Positions 33,473 through 43,364 of a stretch of DNA of 64,000 bases are shown here, piece after piece. The first letter of the stretch is position 1. Each line of letters begins with the position of its first letter. The notes under the pieces are model-generated. The model saw only the letters and a list, made by a program, of their open reading frames with translations. It did no database searches and was not told the origin of the DNA. The stretch lies in contig JAEEWG010000004.1 in NCBI GenBank assembly GCA_016287245.1, forward strand, positions 62,001 to 126,000, in the 5' to 3' direction. The translations under genes were made by a program, and so were the position numbers. The DNA is from Clostridia bacterium (lineage in GTDB: Bacteria; Bacillota; Clostridia; Saccharofermentanales; Saccharofermentanaceae).

Positions 33473-34846
33473 TTAGGCTTCTTCCTTCTTCTTCCAGCGG
33501 CGGCTTACTACGAAGAGAGCTGCTGCTGCACCGAACAGAAGGATGTACGGAGCGCTTCTGACGATGATTCCTGTTGGGGAAATCAACTGAAGGACGTTAT
33601 CGATCTCAACTGTATGCAGACCTGTTGCGTCATCGTTCTGATTTGCAGTTGTTGTGATCGTGCCAAGATTCGAGTTATAGTCCTGAGCGGAATATGCAAC
33701 AAAAGCTCCCGGTGTAGATGTGCTTGTAATATCCTTTGCCGTACCTGCTGTTCCATCTACTGTGACTGTCGTACGGTAAATGGTACCGGTAACATCGTTC
33801 GTCTCGTATACATCTACCTGAGTTCCGCAAGGAATACCGATATACTTGACAGAACCGCCGTCAGAGATCTTCACAAGACCATCAAGGCTACTTGCCGCTA
33901 CCGCGTCATGTGCATAGTCAGTTACTTTGCTGTTATCCGCAATATCCGCAATCAGTTTTACATTCTGTGTTACTTTTGCATTGGTATAGTCTACCTGGAT
34001 CGGGAACTTGTGCGAAGCACTGTACGCATCACCGGTAAGCGTCTTACTGACTGTTACATTGAATGTATAGTAAGAATCCGCTTTGATCTCTGTATTGTCG
34101 TTTGTTGCCGCGACAAAACCGTTGGTCTTAACAGCGCCTTTGACATCGGTATCATTGGTCGGATCGATGTCTTCGTTATCATACATGCAGACGTAACCAT
34201 ATATATCCCAGTCAGTTGCCAAAGATCCATCCGTAAATGTATCCGAACGGCGAACATAGACATCGAGATAACGTGTATGACCACCTGTCGAATCGGTCGT
34301 CTCGGTTACACCGGTATTGTCATATGTAAAACCGGTCTTCAGATCCTCGGTCAGTACGTAGCGGTAAACGCCGGGCTCTGTGAATACAACATTTGTAAAA
34401 TCAATGGTAAGGTACTTATAGTTTTCTTTACCAGTCTTTTCAGTATTCAGCGTCTCAGCCGGTGTCCATGAAATCTCATTCGCTGCAGTACCCGTCATAG
34501 AAACGTTTGTCGTAATGCCCGCCAATGTTGCTTTCGTGATCGCAACCCCGGAAGCATGGTCGGTCGTTTCATCCGTTACCGTATATCCGTTTGTATCTCC
34601 TGCAATGGAATAAGAATAAGTAATCGTTGGTGCATTGACTACGTCTTCATCCACATTGTAAGCAGTGATCTCTTTAGCGATCTTTACTTTCTTGGACTGA
34701 GAAACCGGCGTATCCGGTGTTGTGTAACCGCCGACCTCTCCTCCGGTAAGCTCTGCTTCTCCTGCAGCAAACAGCGTAGAGCTAAGGCTCATAACCACTG
34801 CAACCGAAACAATCAAAGCACCAATCTTTTTAAGTGTCTTTTTCAT
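33473..34846 (-). CDS. Major pilin, FctA/Spy0128-like with isopeptide domains
   Basis: The 457-residue protein has a signal peptide ending near Leu-Phe-Ala-Ala, then two beta-sandwich regions. The first holds a Lys-rich strand (Val-Lys-Ile-Ala-Lys-Glu-Ile) and a Phe-Thr-Glu-Pro-Gly-Val-Tyr-Arg-Tyr-Val-Leu-Thr-Glu strand, the hallmark of Spy0128-type domains with Lys-Asn isopeptide bonds. The second, from about residue 260, starts Tyr-Tyr-Thr-Phe-Asn-Val-Thr-Val-Ser-Lys. The C-terminus is a sorting signal, Leu-Ile-Ser-Pro-Thr-Gly-Ile, then a hydrophobic span and Arg-Arg-Trp-Lys-Lys-Lys. It is the first gene of the operon, consistent with high expression of the shaft subunit. A GGAGG lies 10 bases before the ATG. 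Confidence 0.88.
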   Translation of the reverse strand: MKKTLKKIGALIVSVAVVMSLSSTLFAAGEAELTGGEVGGYTTPDTPVSQSKKVKIAKEITAYNVDEDVVNAPTITYSYSIAGDTNGYTVTDETTDHASGVAITKATLAGITTNVSMTGTAANEISWTPAETLNTEKTGKENYKYLTIDFTNVVFTEPGVYRYVLTEDLKTGFTYDNTGVTETTDSTGGHTRYLDVYVRRSDTFTDGSLATDWDIYGYVCMYDNEDIDPTNDTDVKGAVKTNGFVAATNDNTEIKADSYYTFNVTVSKTLTGDAYSASHKFPIQVDYTNAKVTQNVKLIADIADNSKVTDYAHDAVAASSLDGLVKISDGGSVKYIGIPCGTQVDVYETNDVTGTIYRTTVTVDGTAGTAKDITSTSTPGAFVAYSAQDYNSNLGTITTTANQNDDATGLHTVEIDNVLQLISPTGIIVRSAPYILLFGAAAALFVVSRRWKKKEEA

Positions 34847-34917
34847 GCGTGCCCATCCTCCACATGGTTAATTCTTATATCCCCTTTCCGCTCCTCAACG
34901 AAAAAATGGGGACAAAT

Positions 34918-34937
34918 GGCCTATTTACTATATGGTC
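34918..34937 (-). repeat. Motif copy 2, GGCC-TATTTACTATATG element upstream of the pilin gene
   Basis: GGCCTATTTACTATATGGTC on the plus strand matches the element before the SipA-like gene (33383-33404). It lies about 72 bases upstream of the pilin ATG in a very A/T-rich stretch. The 294-base gap 34847-35140 otherwise holds only A/T-rich sequence and the GNAT terminator. The minus-strand reading contains TATAGT, possibly a -10 box. Confidence 0.4.
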
Positions 34938-35068
34938 ATGATAGCACCAAAATATAAAGATATCTATATATAAATAAAACGTTATTAGTATATTTACAAT
35001 TTGGAAATCTTTTGTAATCCCACTGCCACTAGGCTTATCGCTCCTCGAATACCCTTTTTGACATAAAA

Positions 35069-35111
35069 ATGCATACCAATTCTTTTACCTGAGAAAAGAT
35101 CTGGTATGCAG
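35069..35111 (-). terminator. Terminator of the GNAT acetyltransferase gene
   Basis: Arms TGCATACCA and TGGTATGCA form the outer stem and TCTTTT/AAAAGA the inner one. On the minus strand the structure is followed by ATTTTTATG. It starts about 30 bases after the stop codon. Confidence 0.65.
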
Positions 35112-35140
35112 ATCATATATGTAAAACTAGCGATCACCTG

Positions 35141-35560
35141 TTATAGTTTCTTTCGAAGAAAGTACTTTTTAAGTTTGGGAATGCTGTTCGGACGGACAAA
35201 CTCGACTTCGTACCCGAGTTTCTTATAAAAGCCCAAAGCCTGGAATTCGTAGGTCGAAAGGTTGATGTTCTCTCGTCCCTTCCCGCGGAATTCTTCTTCC
35301 ACAGCAAGCATTAGTTTCGTTCCTACATCCTTTCCCCTGCACTCCTTGTCGACGATCAGATCGCCGACATGGACTTCGTTATAATATGCATGACCGGTGA
35401 CTGCTCCGAGGATCTTCTCCCCGTCTTTTGCGACGAAGCAGAATTCTTCGTAGTCGCAGAGGATATCATTATCGGCCGCATATGCCTCGAATGCTTCACC
35501 GATGAACTCCCCGATCTTATCATCGTGTTCTCTTCTTTCAATCAGAATCTCAGAACTCAT
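35141..35560 (-). CDS. GNAT-family N-acetyltransferase
   Basis: The 139-residue protein is one GNAT domain. The central part reads Val-Gly-Asp-Leu-Ile-Val-Asp-Lys-Glu-Cys-Arg-Gly-Lys-Asp-Val-Gly-Thr-Lys-Leu-Met, where the Arg-Gly-X-X-Val-Gly segment is the acetyl-CoA pyrophosphate loop (motif A). The Ala-Leu-Gly-Phe-Tyr-Lys-Lys-Leu-Gly-Tyr segment near the end is motif B. It transfers an acetyl group from acetyl-CoA to an unknown amine. It stands alone, between the pilus operon and the str operon, on the same strand. Confidence 0.85.
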   Translation of the reverse strand: MSSEILIERREHDDKIGEFIGEAFEAYAADNDILCDYEEFCFVAKDGEKILGAVTGHAYYNEVHVGDLIVDKECRGKDVGTKLMLAVEEEFRGKGRENINLSTYEFQALGFYKKLGYEVEFVRPNSIPKLKKYFLRKKL

Positions 35561-35686
35561 CTCTTTTCCTCACTTTTCCTTTTCATAAAAACGGATCCTT
35601 ATCCATTGTACAATATCTGAGAGCATTGCGTTTATATTCTATGTTGTCCCGGTAGTATAACCGGCGGAGTCCTCTTAGCAAAGAAG

Positions 35687-35725
35687 AAAAAAGAGCTCCG
35701 GGATAAAGATCCCGAAGCTCTTTGA
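35687..35725 (-). terminator. Terminator of the str operon
   Basis: Arms AAAGAGCTCCGGGAT and ATCCCGAAGCTCTTT form a 15-bp stem with a single mismatch around an AAAG loop, followed on the minus strand by a T run. It lies about 30 bases beyond the tuf stop. Confidence 0.9.
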
Positions 35726-35755
35726 AATCACTAAGTTATCTACTTAAGATCGATA

Positions 35756-36958
35756 TTACTCGATGATTGTAGCAACAGTACCAGCACCAACTGTACGGCC
35801 ACCCTCACGGATAGCGAACTTGAGGCCCTGCTCCATAGCGATAGGAGTGATGAGCTCAACAGTGATGGTTACGTGGTCACCAGGCATGCACATTTCTGTG
35901 CCTTCCGGAAGGTGAGCAACACCGGTAACGTCTGTTGTTCTGAAGTAGAACTGCGGACGATAACCATTGAAGAAAGGCTTATGACGGCCACCTTCGTCGT
36001 GTGTCAGTACGTAAACTTGACCTGTGAACTTTGTGTGAGGTGTGATGGAACCCGGCTTAGCGAGAACCTGACCACGCTCAACCTCTTTACGGTCGATACC
36101 ACGGAGGAGAGCACCGATGTTATCACCAGCCTCAGCCTGATCGAGGAGCTTGTGGAACATCTCAACACCAGTGATTGTTGTGCCCTTCGGCTCATCCTGG
36201 AGACCAACGATCTCAGCAGCGTCACCAACTTTGATGATACCACGCTCGAGACGGCCGGTAGCAACTGTACCACGACCTGTGATTGTGAATACGTCCTCAA
36301 CAGGCATCAGGAACGGGAGGTCTGTCGGACGAGCAGGTGTAGCGATGAACTCGTCTACTGCCTTCATGAGCTCGAGGATCGGAGCATACTCAGGAGCGTT
36401 CGGGTCTGTAGAAGTGGACTCGAGAGCCTGCAGAGCAGAACCACGGATGATCGGTGTATCGTCGCCCGGGAACTCGTACTGGTTGAGGAGGTCACGGATG
36501 TCCATCTCAACGAGCTCGAGGAGTTCTTCGTCGTCAACCTGATCGCACTTGTTCATGAATACAACAATGTAAGGAACACCTACCTGACGAGCGAGCAGGA
36601 TGTGCTCACGTGTCTGAGGCATCGGTCCGTCAGAAGCGGATACTACGAGGATAGCACCGTCCATCTGAGCAGCACCAGTGATCATGTTCTTGATATAGTC
36701 GGCATGGCCGGGGCAGTCAACGTGAGCGTAGTGACGAGCATCTGTCTCGTACTCAACGTGAGCGGTGTTGATCGTGATACCACGAGCTCTTTCTTCCGGA
36801 GCCTTATCGATATCGCCGTAAGCCTCATACTGTGCCTTACCCTGGAAGGACAGAACCTTCGTGATAGCAGCTGTAAGAGAAGTCTTGCCGTGGTCAACGT
36901 GACCAATGGTTCCGATGTTAACGTGCGGCTTAGTTCTTTCAAATTTTGCCTTTGCCAT
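35756..36958 (-). CDS. tuf: Elongation factor Tu
   Basis: This 400-residue GTPase carries aminoacyl-tRNA to the ribosome. G-domain motifs are Gly-His-Val-Asp-His-Gly-Lys-Thr-Ser near the N-terminus, Asp-Cys-Pro-Gly-His-Ala-Asp-Tyr and Asn-Lys-Cys-Asp. Domains II and III follow, with the usual [11 protein letters not shown] segment and the Gly-Arg-Thr-Val-Gly-Ala-Gly C-terminal motif. Length is standard. AAGGAGG precedes the ATG. It is the last gene of the str operon; codon choice is strongly biased, in keeping with very high expression, and produces several long shadow frames. Confidence 0.98.
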   Translation of the reverse strand: MAKAKFERTKPHVNIGTIGHVDHGKTSLTAAITKVLSFQGKAQYEAYGDIDKAPEERARGITINTAHVEYETDARHYAHVDCPGHADYIKNMITGAAQMDGAILVVSASDGPMPQTREHILLARQVGVPYIVVFMNKCDQVDDEELLELVEMDIRDLLNQYEFPGDDTPIIRGSALQALESTSTDPNAPEYAPILELMKAVDEFIATPARPTDLPFLMPVEDVFTITGRGTVATGRLERGIIKVGDAAEIVGLQDEPKGTTITGVEMFHKLLDQAEAGDNIGALLRGIDRKEVERGQVLAKPGSITPHTKFTGQVYVLTHDEGGRHKPFFNGYRPQFYFRTTDVTGVAHLPEGTEMCMPGDHVTITVELITPIAMEQGLKFAIREGGRTVGAGTVATIIE

Positions 36959-37097
36959 TTAAAATTTCCTCCTTGTTCAGCGTATCGCTGATAATTTAAA
37001 ACTTTGTTCCGCTTCCGAGCGTCAGTTACATCTATTTTACTATGTTTTTCAATAATCGCAAGATGCAATTAACTCGGAAGACATTTCTCCTCAAAAA

Positions 37098-39167
37098 TTA
37101 CTTCTTAAGGATAGTTTCCATAATGTTCTTCGGTGTTTCAGCGAAGTGACCGATCTGCATTACGAAGGTACCACGACCCTGTGTTGTAGAACGGAGAGCT
37201 GTTGCATAACCGAACATGTTGGAAAGCGGTACTTCAGCCTGGATCTTCTGTGTACCATTGAGTCCTTCGATACCCTTAACAACACCACGACGAGCATTGA
37301 GGCCGCCGATAACGTCGCCCATGTAATCATCCGGAACTTCAACGTCAACACGCATGATAGGCTCGAGAAGAACAGGATCTGCCTTCTTCATACCTTCCTT
37401 GAAGCCCATAGAACCTGCGATCTTGAAGGCCATTTCGGAAGAGTCGACTTCGTGGTAGGAACCGTCTACGACAGTAACCTTTACGTCAACTACCGGATAG
37501 CCGCCGAGAACACCGCTCTGCATAGCTTCCTGTACACCTGCATCGATAGGTCCGATGAATTCCTTCGGGATAGAACCACCAACTGTTGCATTGACGAATT
37601 CATAACCCTTACCAGGCTCCTGAGGCTCGAGCTCGAGGATACAGTGACCATACTGACCGTGACCACCGGACTGACGTACGAAACGTCCTTCTGCGCGGAC
37701 AGGCTTTCTGATGGTCTCTTTGTAGGAAACCTGCGGGGCACCTACGTTAGCCTCGACCTTAAACTCTCTGAAGAGACGGTCAACGATAATGTCGAGGTGA
37801 AGCTCACCCATACCGGCGATGATCGTTTGTCCTGTCTCCTGGTTGGTGAATGTACGGAATGTCGGGTCTTCTTCAGCAAGCTTCTGAAGAGCCACGATCA
37901 TCTTTTCCTGGGATGCTCTGGACTTCGGTTCAATAGCTACTTCGATAACCGGCTCCGGGAACTCCATGGACTCGAGGATGATCGGATGATCATCATCACA
38001 GAGCGTGTCACCTGTTGTTGTGTCCTTCAGGCCGACTGCAGCAGCGATATCACCGGAGAATACTTCGGAGATCTCTTTTCTGTCGTTAGCGTGCATCTGG
38101 AGGATACGTCCGATACGCTCTTTCTTACCCTTGGTAGCGTTGGAAACATAAGAACCTGCTTCCAGAACACCGGAGTAAACACGGAAGAAGCAAAGTTTAC
38201 CGACAAACGGGTCAGTCATGATCTTGAATGCCAGTGCAGCGAACGGGCCCTCATCGGAAGCCGGACGCTCTTCTTCCTCTTCAGTATCAGGGTTAACACC
38301 CTTGATAGCCGGAATATCCAGCGGAGAAGGCATGTAGTCAACGATTGCGTCGAGCATCATCTGAACACCCTTATTTCTAAGAGATGTACCGCAGATGACC
38401 GGAATCATCTTACAGGAGCATGTAGCCTTACGCAGAGCAGCCTTGAGTTCATCAATGGTGATCTCTTCACCCTCAAGGAACTTCATGGTGAGCTCTTCGT
38501 CGGTCTCAGCGATCGCCTCAACCATTTCCTCACGCTTCTTGTTAACGAATTCGACCATATCAGCCGGAACCTCACGGTCCTCGTACTTCATACCGTCTTC
38601 ACTTACATAGACCTCAGCACGGAGAGTCATCAGGTCGATAATACCTTCGAAGTTGTCTTCCTTGCCGATCGGGATCTGAATAGCAACCGCGTTGCTCTTC
38701 AGACGGTCTTTGATCATGTCGATTACGTGGAAGAAATCCGCACCGAGGATATCCATCTTATTGACGTATACCATACGCGGAACACCGTAATGCTCAGCCT
38801 GTCTCCAAACTGTTTCTGTCTGAGGTTCTACACCACCACGAGCGGACATTACTGTAACCGCACCGTCGAGAACACGCAGGGAACGCTCAACTTCAACTGT
38901 GAAGTCAACGTGACCGGGGGTGTCGATGATGTTGATACGGTGGCCCTTCCACGGAGCAGTTGTAGCAGCAGAAGTGATCGTGATACCACGCTCCTGCTCC
39001 TGAACCATCCAGTCCATGGTAGCGGCACCTTCGTGAACCTCACCCATCTTACGGTTGATACCCGTGTAATAGAGGATTCTTTCAGTAGTCGTTGTCTTAC
39101 CAGCGTCGATGTGAGCCATGATACCGATATTTCTTGTGTTTTCGAGTGAATACTCTCTCTTATTCAT
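37098..39167 (-). CDS. fusA: Elongation factor G
   Basis: This 689-residue GTPase drives ribosomal translocation. Motifs [18 protein letters not shown] and Asn-Lys-Met-Asp are present, with Arg-Gly-Ile-Thr-Ile-Thr-Ser in switch I. The length and the C-terminal Gly-Arg-Gly-Thr-Phe segment match full EF-G. The neighbours (rpsG upstream at 25 bases, tuf downstream) indicate the canonical translation copy rather than a ribosome-protection paralogue. GAAGGAG precedes the ATG. Confidence 0.98.
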   Translation of the reverse strand: MNKREYSLENTRNIGIMAHIDAGKTTTTERILYYTGINRKMGEVHEGAATMDWMVQEQERGITITSAATTAPWKGHRINIIDTPGHVDFTVEVERSLRVLDGAVTVMSARGGVEPQTETVWRQAEHYGVPRMVYVNKMDILGADFFHVIDMIKDRLKSNAVAIQIPIGKEDNFEGIIDLMTLRAEVYVSEDGMKYEDREVPADMVEFVNKKREEMVEAIAETDEELTMKFLEGEEITIDELKAALRKATCSCKMIPVICGTSLRNKGVQMMLDAIVDYMPSPLDIPAIKGVNPDTEEEEERPASDEGPFAALAFKIMTDPFVGKLCFFRVYSGVLEAGSYVSNATKGKKERIGRILQMHANDRKEISEVFSGDIAAAVGLKDTTTGDTLCDDDHPIILESMEFPEPVIEVAIEPKSRASQEKMIVALQKLAEEDPTFRTFTNQETGQTIIAGMGELHLDIIVDRLFREFKVEANVGAPQVSYKETIRKPVRAEGRFVRQSGGHGQYGHCILELEPQEPGKGYEFVNATVGGSIPKEFIGPIDAGVQEAMQSGVLGGYPVVDVKVTVVDGSYHEVDSSEMAFKIAGSMGFKEGMKKADPVLLEPIMRVDVEVPDDYMGDVIGGLNARRGVVKGIEGLNGTQKIQAEVPLSNMFGYATALRSTTQGRGTFVMQIGHFAETPKNIMETILKK

Positions 39168-39191
39168 CGTGTCAATTGCTCCTTCATCAAC

Positions 39192-39767
<576 letters not shown>

Positions 39768-39822
39768 TTATATAGACAGTGTACTGATCACTTAATCTGT
39801 CCAACCGCAGGAAATAAAGAAA

Positions 39823-40251
39823 TTACTTCTTTACCTTAGCGGCCTTCGGCTTCTTCGCACCGTACTTCGAACGGCCCTGCATACGATTTGCAACACCTGC
39901 TGTATCGAGAGTACCGCGAACGATGTGATAACGAACACCAGGAAGGTCCTTAACACGTCCGCCACGGATCAATACAACGGAGTGCTCCTGCAGATTGTGT
40001 CCGATTCCCGGAATATATGCAGTTACTTCGTAGCCATTCGTAAGACGTACTCTTGCAACCTTTCTCAAAGCAGAGTTCGGCTTTTTCGGAGTTACGGTCT
40101 TAACAACAGTGCAAACACCACGCTTTTGCGGGGAAGAAACGTCTGTTTCCTGCTTGCGCAAGGTATTCAGTCCGCTCTGAAGAGCTTTAGAAGAAGACTT
40201 GTAGATCTTCGATGTTCTTCCGGACTTTACCAGTTGGTTGAACGTAGGCAT
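39823..40251 (-). CDS. rpsL: Ribosomal protein S12
   Basis: The 142-residue product is S12 of the decoding centre. The start at 40251 (Met-Pro-Thr-Phe-Asn-Gln-Leu) is standard and has AAAGGAGATG upstream; the open frame runs 25 codons further without support. The conserved [10 protein letters not shown] segment, which includes the classical streptomycin-resistance site Lys, is present and wild type. The Pro-Gly-Val-Arg-Tyr segment is also intact. It is the first gene of the str operon, behind a strong promoter. Confidence 0.97.
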   Translation of the reverse strand: MPTFNQLVKSGRTSKIYKSSSKALQSGLNTLRKQETDVSSPQKRGVCTVVKTVTPKKPNSALRKVARVRLTNGYEVTAYIPGIGHNLQEHSVVLIRGGRVKDLPGVRYHIVRGTLDTAGVANRMQGRSKYGAKKPKAAKVKK

Positions 40252-40329
40252 CAATACATCTCCTTTCGTGATAATAATGTCTCGGCAAAAACGGCGCACA
40301 AAAAGAAACCCCGTTTTGTCGGGCAATTA

Positions 40330-40358
40330 AGTATATCACCTGATTTTTGTCTTGTAAA
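40330..40358 (-). promoter_or_regulatory. Strong vegetative promoter of the str operon
   Basis: On the minus strand TTTACA (40353-40358) and TATACT (40330-40335) are separated by exactly 17 bases, close to the sigma-A consensus. It lies about 80 bases upstream of the rpsL start. Confidence 0.7.
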
Positions 40359-40419
40359 CAAAGAATATTAAAAAGTTTTCGCAAATGCGGAATATATCGC
40401 TATATAAGTATATTACATA

Positions 40420-40462
40420 TAGAAAAGGACCGCTCCCCGTAAAGGAAACGGTCCTTCTTTTC
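40420..40462 (-). terminator. Terminator of the small lipoprotein gene
   Basis: Arms AAGGACCG (40424-40431) and CGGTCCTT (40449-40456) pair around a 17-base loop, and the minus strand continues with TTTTC. It lies 28 bases past the stop at 40484. Confidence 0.65.
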
Positions 40463-40483
40463 AGACGGTCAATGATCGAAGAC

Positions 40484-40993
40484 TTAGATTTCGTATCCGA
40501 GATCGGAAAGGGCATTGGTAAGAGCCTTCTTACCTGCCTTGTCGCCTGTGGACATAGCGATGATCATGGACTCCTCAGCGAGGATACCTACCATGTAAAG
40601 CTCCGTACCTGCATACTCGGAACCTTCGGTGAATTCACCCTCACCGGTGAACTTCCAGGAATTCTTGGAGATATCGCCTTCAAACTCCTCGTCATCCTTT
40701 GCTTCCTTCAGCTCGTCGTAAGAAGCGTTGAAGCAGGACTTTGCATCGCTCTTGCTCTCGAAGAGATAGTATGTCATGTAAACGAAAGACTCGCCATCCT
40801 CATCTTCCCATGTAGCAACAAAGCACTCATCTGCATCGTCATCGCTGGACTCCGTAACGGTGAAGTCAGCCTTCTTCATGATCTTCTTAAACTCTTTGGA
40901 TGTAACCTTCTTCTTGCTGGACCCGCAAGCTGCCAGAGAAAGCGTCATAGCGCCAACCAGCAACAGGGCCGTTAACTTCTTCAATGTCTTCAT
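40484..40993 (-). CDS. Small acidic lipoprotein of unknown function
   Basis: The start at 40993 is chosen because it gives a normal lipoprotein signal (Leu-Ser-Leu-Ala-Ala-Cys-Gly) and has AAGGAG upstream. The 169-residue product has a mature part rich in Asp, Glu and Ser. It has two Cys residues in the middle (a Glu-Cys-Phe and a Ser-Cys-Phe segment) that could form a disulfide. I do not recognise the family. It should face outward on the membrane. It sits directly upstream of the str operon promoter on the same strand, with its own terminator between. Confidence 0.7.
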   Translation of the reverse strand: MKTLKKLTALLLVGAMTLSLAACGSSKKKVTSKEFKKIMKKADFTVTESSDDDADECFVATWEDEDGESFVYMTYYLFESKSDAKSCFNASYDELKEAKDDEEFEGDISKNSWKFTGEGEFTEGSEYAGTELYMVGILAEESMIIAMSTGDKAGKKALTNALSDLGYEI

Positions 40994-41117
40994 ACCTGCA
41001 CTCCTTAAACTTGAAATTGTGAATGTATTCATGCGAACACAAAATCAGAAGTATTTTACCTCAAATTTCTTAGAGATTCAACACTTACGCGCGTTTTAGA
41101 GGGTCTGCAGAGGGAAA

Positions 41118-41894
41118 TCAATTCTCATTTAAGATCTGGACACCGAGAACGATTACGAAGATCAGTCCCACGATCAGAAGAAAATCTGCAACTAGCGTCA
41201 TTGCCTTCGCCGAAGCAGCCACGCGGTCCGGATCTTTGGTCGTCGTACCGGACTTCACGGCGGACATCTTCGAAAAGGCGATCGAGGAAAGGATCACGGA
41301 GATCATACTCGATCCGCAAAGGCAGACCATGCCGATGATGCTGATGATCATCGTGATCAGGGTGTGGTTATAGATCCCGGAATACTTCTTAAAACTCTCG
41401 TCATCCATCTTCGGAGAAGTTACCGCCGGAACTACTTGCGGCGCGGAATTCCGGGCAGGCGGAAGGATCGTCATCCCATGTGAAGGAATATACGAGCCTT
41501 TCTTTTTCAGATACACGGTCTCACTTCTTGCGGCCGCCGAGTACATGATCTTCGGCGGAACCGGCTTTTGAGTCATTTCAGGAACAGAAGTTTCCGGAGC
41601 CGGCTGCTTTTCCGCGGCATCAGAAATAGATTCCGAAGGCACACCTTCGCCCGCGACTGGCATTTCCGCCTCACCGGATGCCATCTCTGAAACAGGCGTT
41701 TCGGTTATCGGGGCCTCCGGTTGAGACGCTGCCATACCCCAGATCGATGTATCCGGTTCGGACGTCACGCTCTGGGTCGGATCGGGGATCGTCTCGCCGG
41801 AGAAATCCAGTTTATCTGCAGAAAAAGGCGAGCCGCATGCTTCGCAGCGGTCGCCCTCTTCCTGTTTGTGATTACAAAAACGGCACGTCTTCAT
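41118..41894 (-). CDS. Zinc-ribbon membrane protein with DUF4190-like segment
   Basis: The 258-residue product begins with Cys-X2-Cys-X8-Cys-X2-Cys (residues 4-20), a zinc ribbon. A long Pro/Glu/Ser/Thr-rich, probably unfolded linker runs to about residue 165. Two hydrophobic segments follow (about 180-210 and 232-254), separated by a Lys/Thr/Asp-rich loop, as in DUF4190 proteins. It is encoded right after tyrS: its ribosome binding site overlaps the tyrS stop, so the two are co-translated. The role is unknown. Confidence 0.7.
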   Translation of the reverse strand: MKTCRFCNHKQEEGDRCEACGSPFSADKLDFSGETIPDPTQSVTSEPDTSIWGMAASQPEAPITETPVSEMASGEAEMPVAGEGVPSESISDAAEKQPAPETSVPEMTQKPVPPKIMYSAAARSETVYLKKKGSYIPSHGMTILPPARNSAPQVVPAVTSPKMDDESFKKYSGIYNHTLITMIISIIGMVCLCGSSMISVILSSIAFSKMSAVKSGTTTKDPDRVAASAKAMTLVADFLLIVGLIFVIVLGVQILNEN

Positions 41895-41904
41895 GAGAAA
41901 AACC

Positions 41905-43152
41905 TCAGCCGATCGTTAAGCGGTGGTGGACCTTCTTACCCTTTCTGAGGAACGCCTCACCGTTATTGAAGTCTTTCTCGGTCAGCATGTAGTACACATC
42001 CTCGACAGCAACATCGTTGAGGTAGATACCCTTCTGCTGGATCATTCTTCTGGCTTCACCCTTGGAAGGTGTAAGCTTGGTCTCGCAAAGGAGATCCAGA
42101 AGCGAAAGTCCGTCACCGGACAGGCGGTCAGCCGCGATCGCTGTCGTCGCCATATCATCGGAACGTCCGCCCTTCTCGAAAAGATCCTCTGCCTGCTTCT
42201 TTACAGCCAGCGCTGTCTCTTCACCGTGAACGATCTTCGTTACTTCGAAAGCCAGTCTCTTCTTTGCCTCGTTGATCGCGGCGTCAGTGAGTTTAGCATA
42301 TTCTTCGATCTCCTCGAGAGATACGAATGTCAGGAGCTTTAAGCACTTGATGACATCGGCATCCTCGACATTTCTCCAGTACTGGTAGAAATCGAAAGGT
42401 GTTGTCTTATTCGGATCGAGCCATACAGCACCCTTTGCGGTCTTACCCATCTTCTTACCTTCGCTGTTGGTAAGGAGAGTGAATGTCAGACCAAAAGCCT
42501 CTCCCTGCTCTTTTCTTCTGATGAGTTCTACGCCGCCCAGGATATTCGACCACTGGTCGTCACCGCCGAGCTCGAGCTGGCAGTTGTATTTCTGATAGAG
42601 GTACAGGAAGTCGTAGCTCTGAAGCAGCATGTAGTTGAACTCGAGGAAGGAAAGACCTCTCTCCAGACGCTGCTTGTAGCACTCGAAAGTGAGCATGCGG
42701 TTCACGGAGAAGTGTGGTCCTACATCTCTTAAGAACTCGATATAGTTCAGTGGCAACAGCCAGTCACCGTTGTTGACGATCAGTGCTTTTCCATCGGAAA
42801 AATCAACGACCTTTCCCATCTGCTTCTTGAAGCACTCGACATTGTGATTGATGGTCTCCGGTGTCAGCATCTGGCGCATATCGGATCTTCCCGTCGGGTC
42901 ACCGATCATACCGGTACCGCCGCCCATCAGAGCGATCGGACGGTGTCCTGCCTTCTGCATGTGGCTCATGACCATCATCTGGACGAAGTGGCCAACGTGC
43001 AGGCTGTCTGCTGTCGGGTCAAAGCCGATATAGAAGGTGACACCCGGCTTACTTAACAGATTGTAGATTTCTTCACGATGTGTGGTCTGCGCTACATAAC
43101 CACGTGCCTCCAACACATCAAATACATTTTGGTACGTTTCTTCGGACATCAT
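41905..43152 (-). CDS. tyrS: Tyrosyl-tRNA synthetase
   Basis: This 415-residue class I synthetase attaches tyrosine to its tRNA. The HIGH-like motif is His-Val-Gly-His, the KMSKS-like loop is Lys-Met-Gly-Lys-Thr, and the Tyr-binding Gly-Gly-Asp-Asp-Gln-Trp-Ser-Asn segment is present. The C-terminal 70 residues form an S4 RNA-binding domain ([10 protein letters not shown]). The ATG at 43152 has AGGAGGA 5 bases upstream. No T-box leader is seen in the short 210-base gap to the divergent sortase gene. Confidence 0.97.
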   Translation of the reverse strand: MMSEETYQNVFDVLEARGYVAQTTHREEIYNLLSKPGVTFYIGFDPTADSLHVGHFVQMMVMSHMQKAGHRPIALMGGGTGMIGDPTGRSDMRQMLTPETINHNVECFKKQMGKVVDFSDGKALIVNNGDWLLPLNYIEFLRDVGPHFSVNRMLTFECYKQRLERGLSFLEFNYMLLQSYDFLYLYQKYNCQLELGGDDQWSNILGGVELIRRKEQGEAFGLTFTLLTNSEGKKMGKTAKGAVWLDPNKTTPFDFYQYWRNVEDADVIKCLKLLTFVSLEEIEEYAKLTDAAINEAKKRLAFEVTKIVHGEETALAVKKQAEDLFEKGGRSDDMATTAIAADRLSGDGLSLLDLLCETKLTPSKGEARRMIQQKGIYLNDVAVEDVYYMLTEKDFNNGEAFLRKGKKVHHRLTIG

Positions 43153-43364
43153 TATTTCCTCCTATATATAATTTCCGCCTTGAACAGGCTTACTGATTCT
43201 ACTTCTAAAGAGGTGGAAAAGTCAACCTTAGGATGCCCTTTCTCCTTCGCCTGTCAGTATATTTTCACTTTTTACCAAATCGCGCTTATATCATATTGTT
43301 TTCGTTTCTGCTTTGGACCTATGCTTTATCCATACTCACAGGCAGGAAAGGACGGAAAAAGTTC

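Noticed and set aside
35636..35690. Possible tRNA near the str terminator (CCGG...CCGG arms)
   Set aside because: No clover-leaf, no T-loop consensus and no acceptor stem could be drawn.
37146..39149. Long plus-strand frames opposite fusA, tuf and the PGK-TPI gene
   Set aside because: They are antisense shadows created by biased codon use in highly expressed genes; no ribosome binding site, no recognisable motif, and the minus-strand genes are certain.
43153..43364. T-box leader for tyrS
   Set aside because: Only about 80 A/T-rich bases lie before the divergent sortase frame, and no T-box consensus is present.
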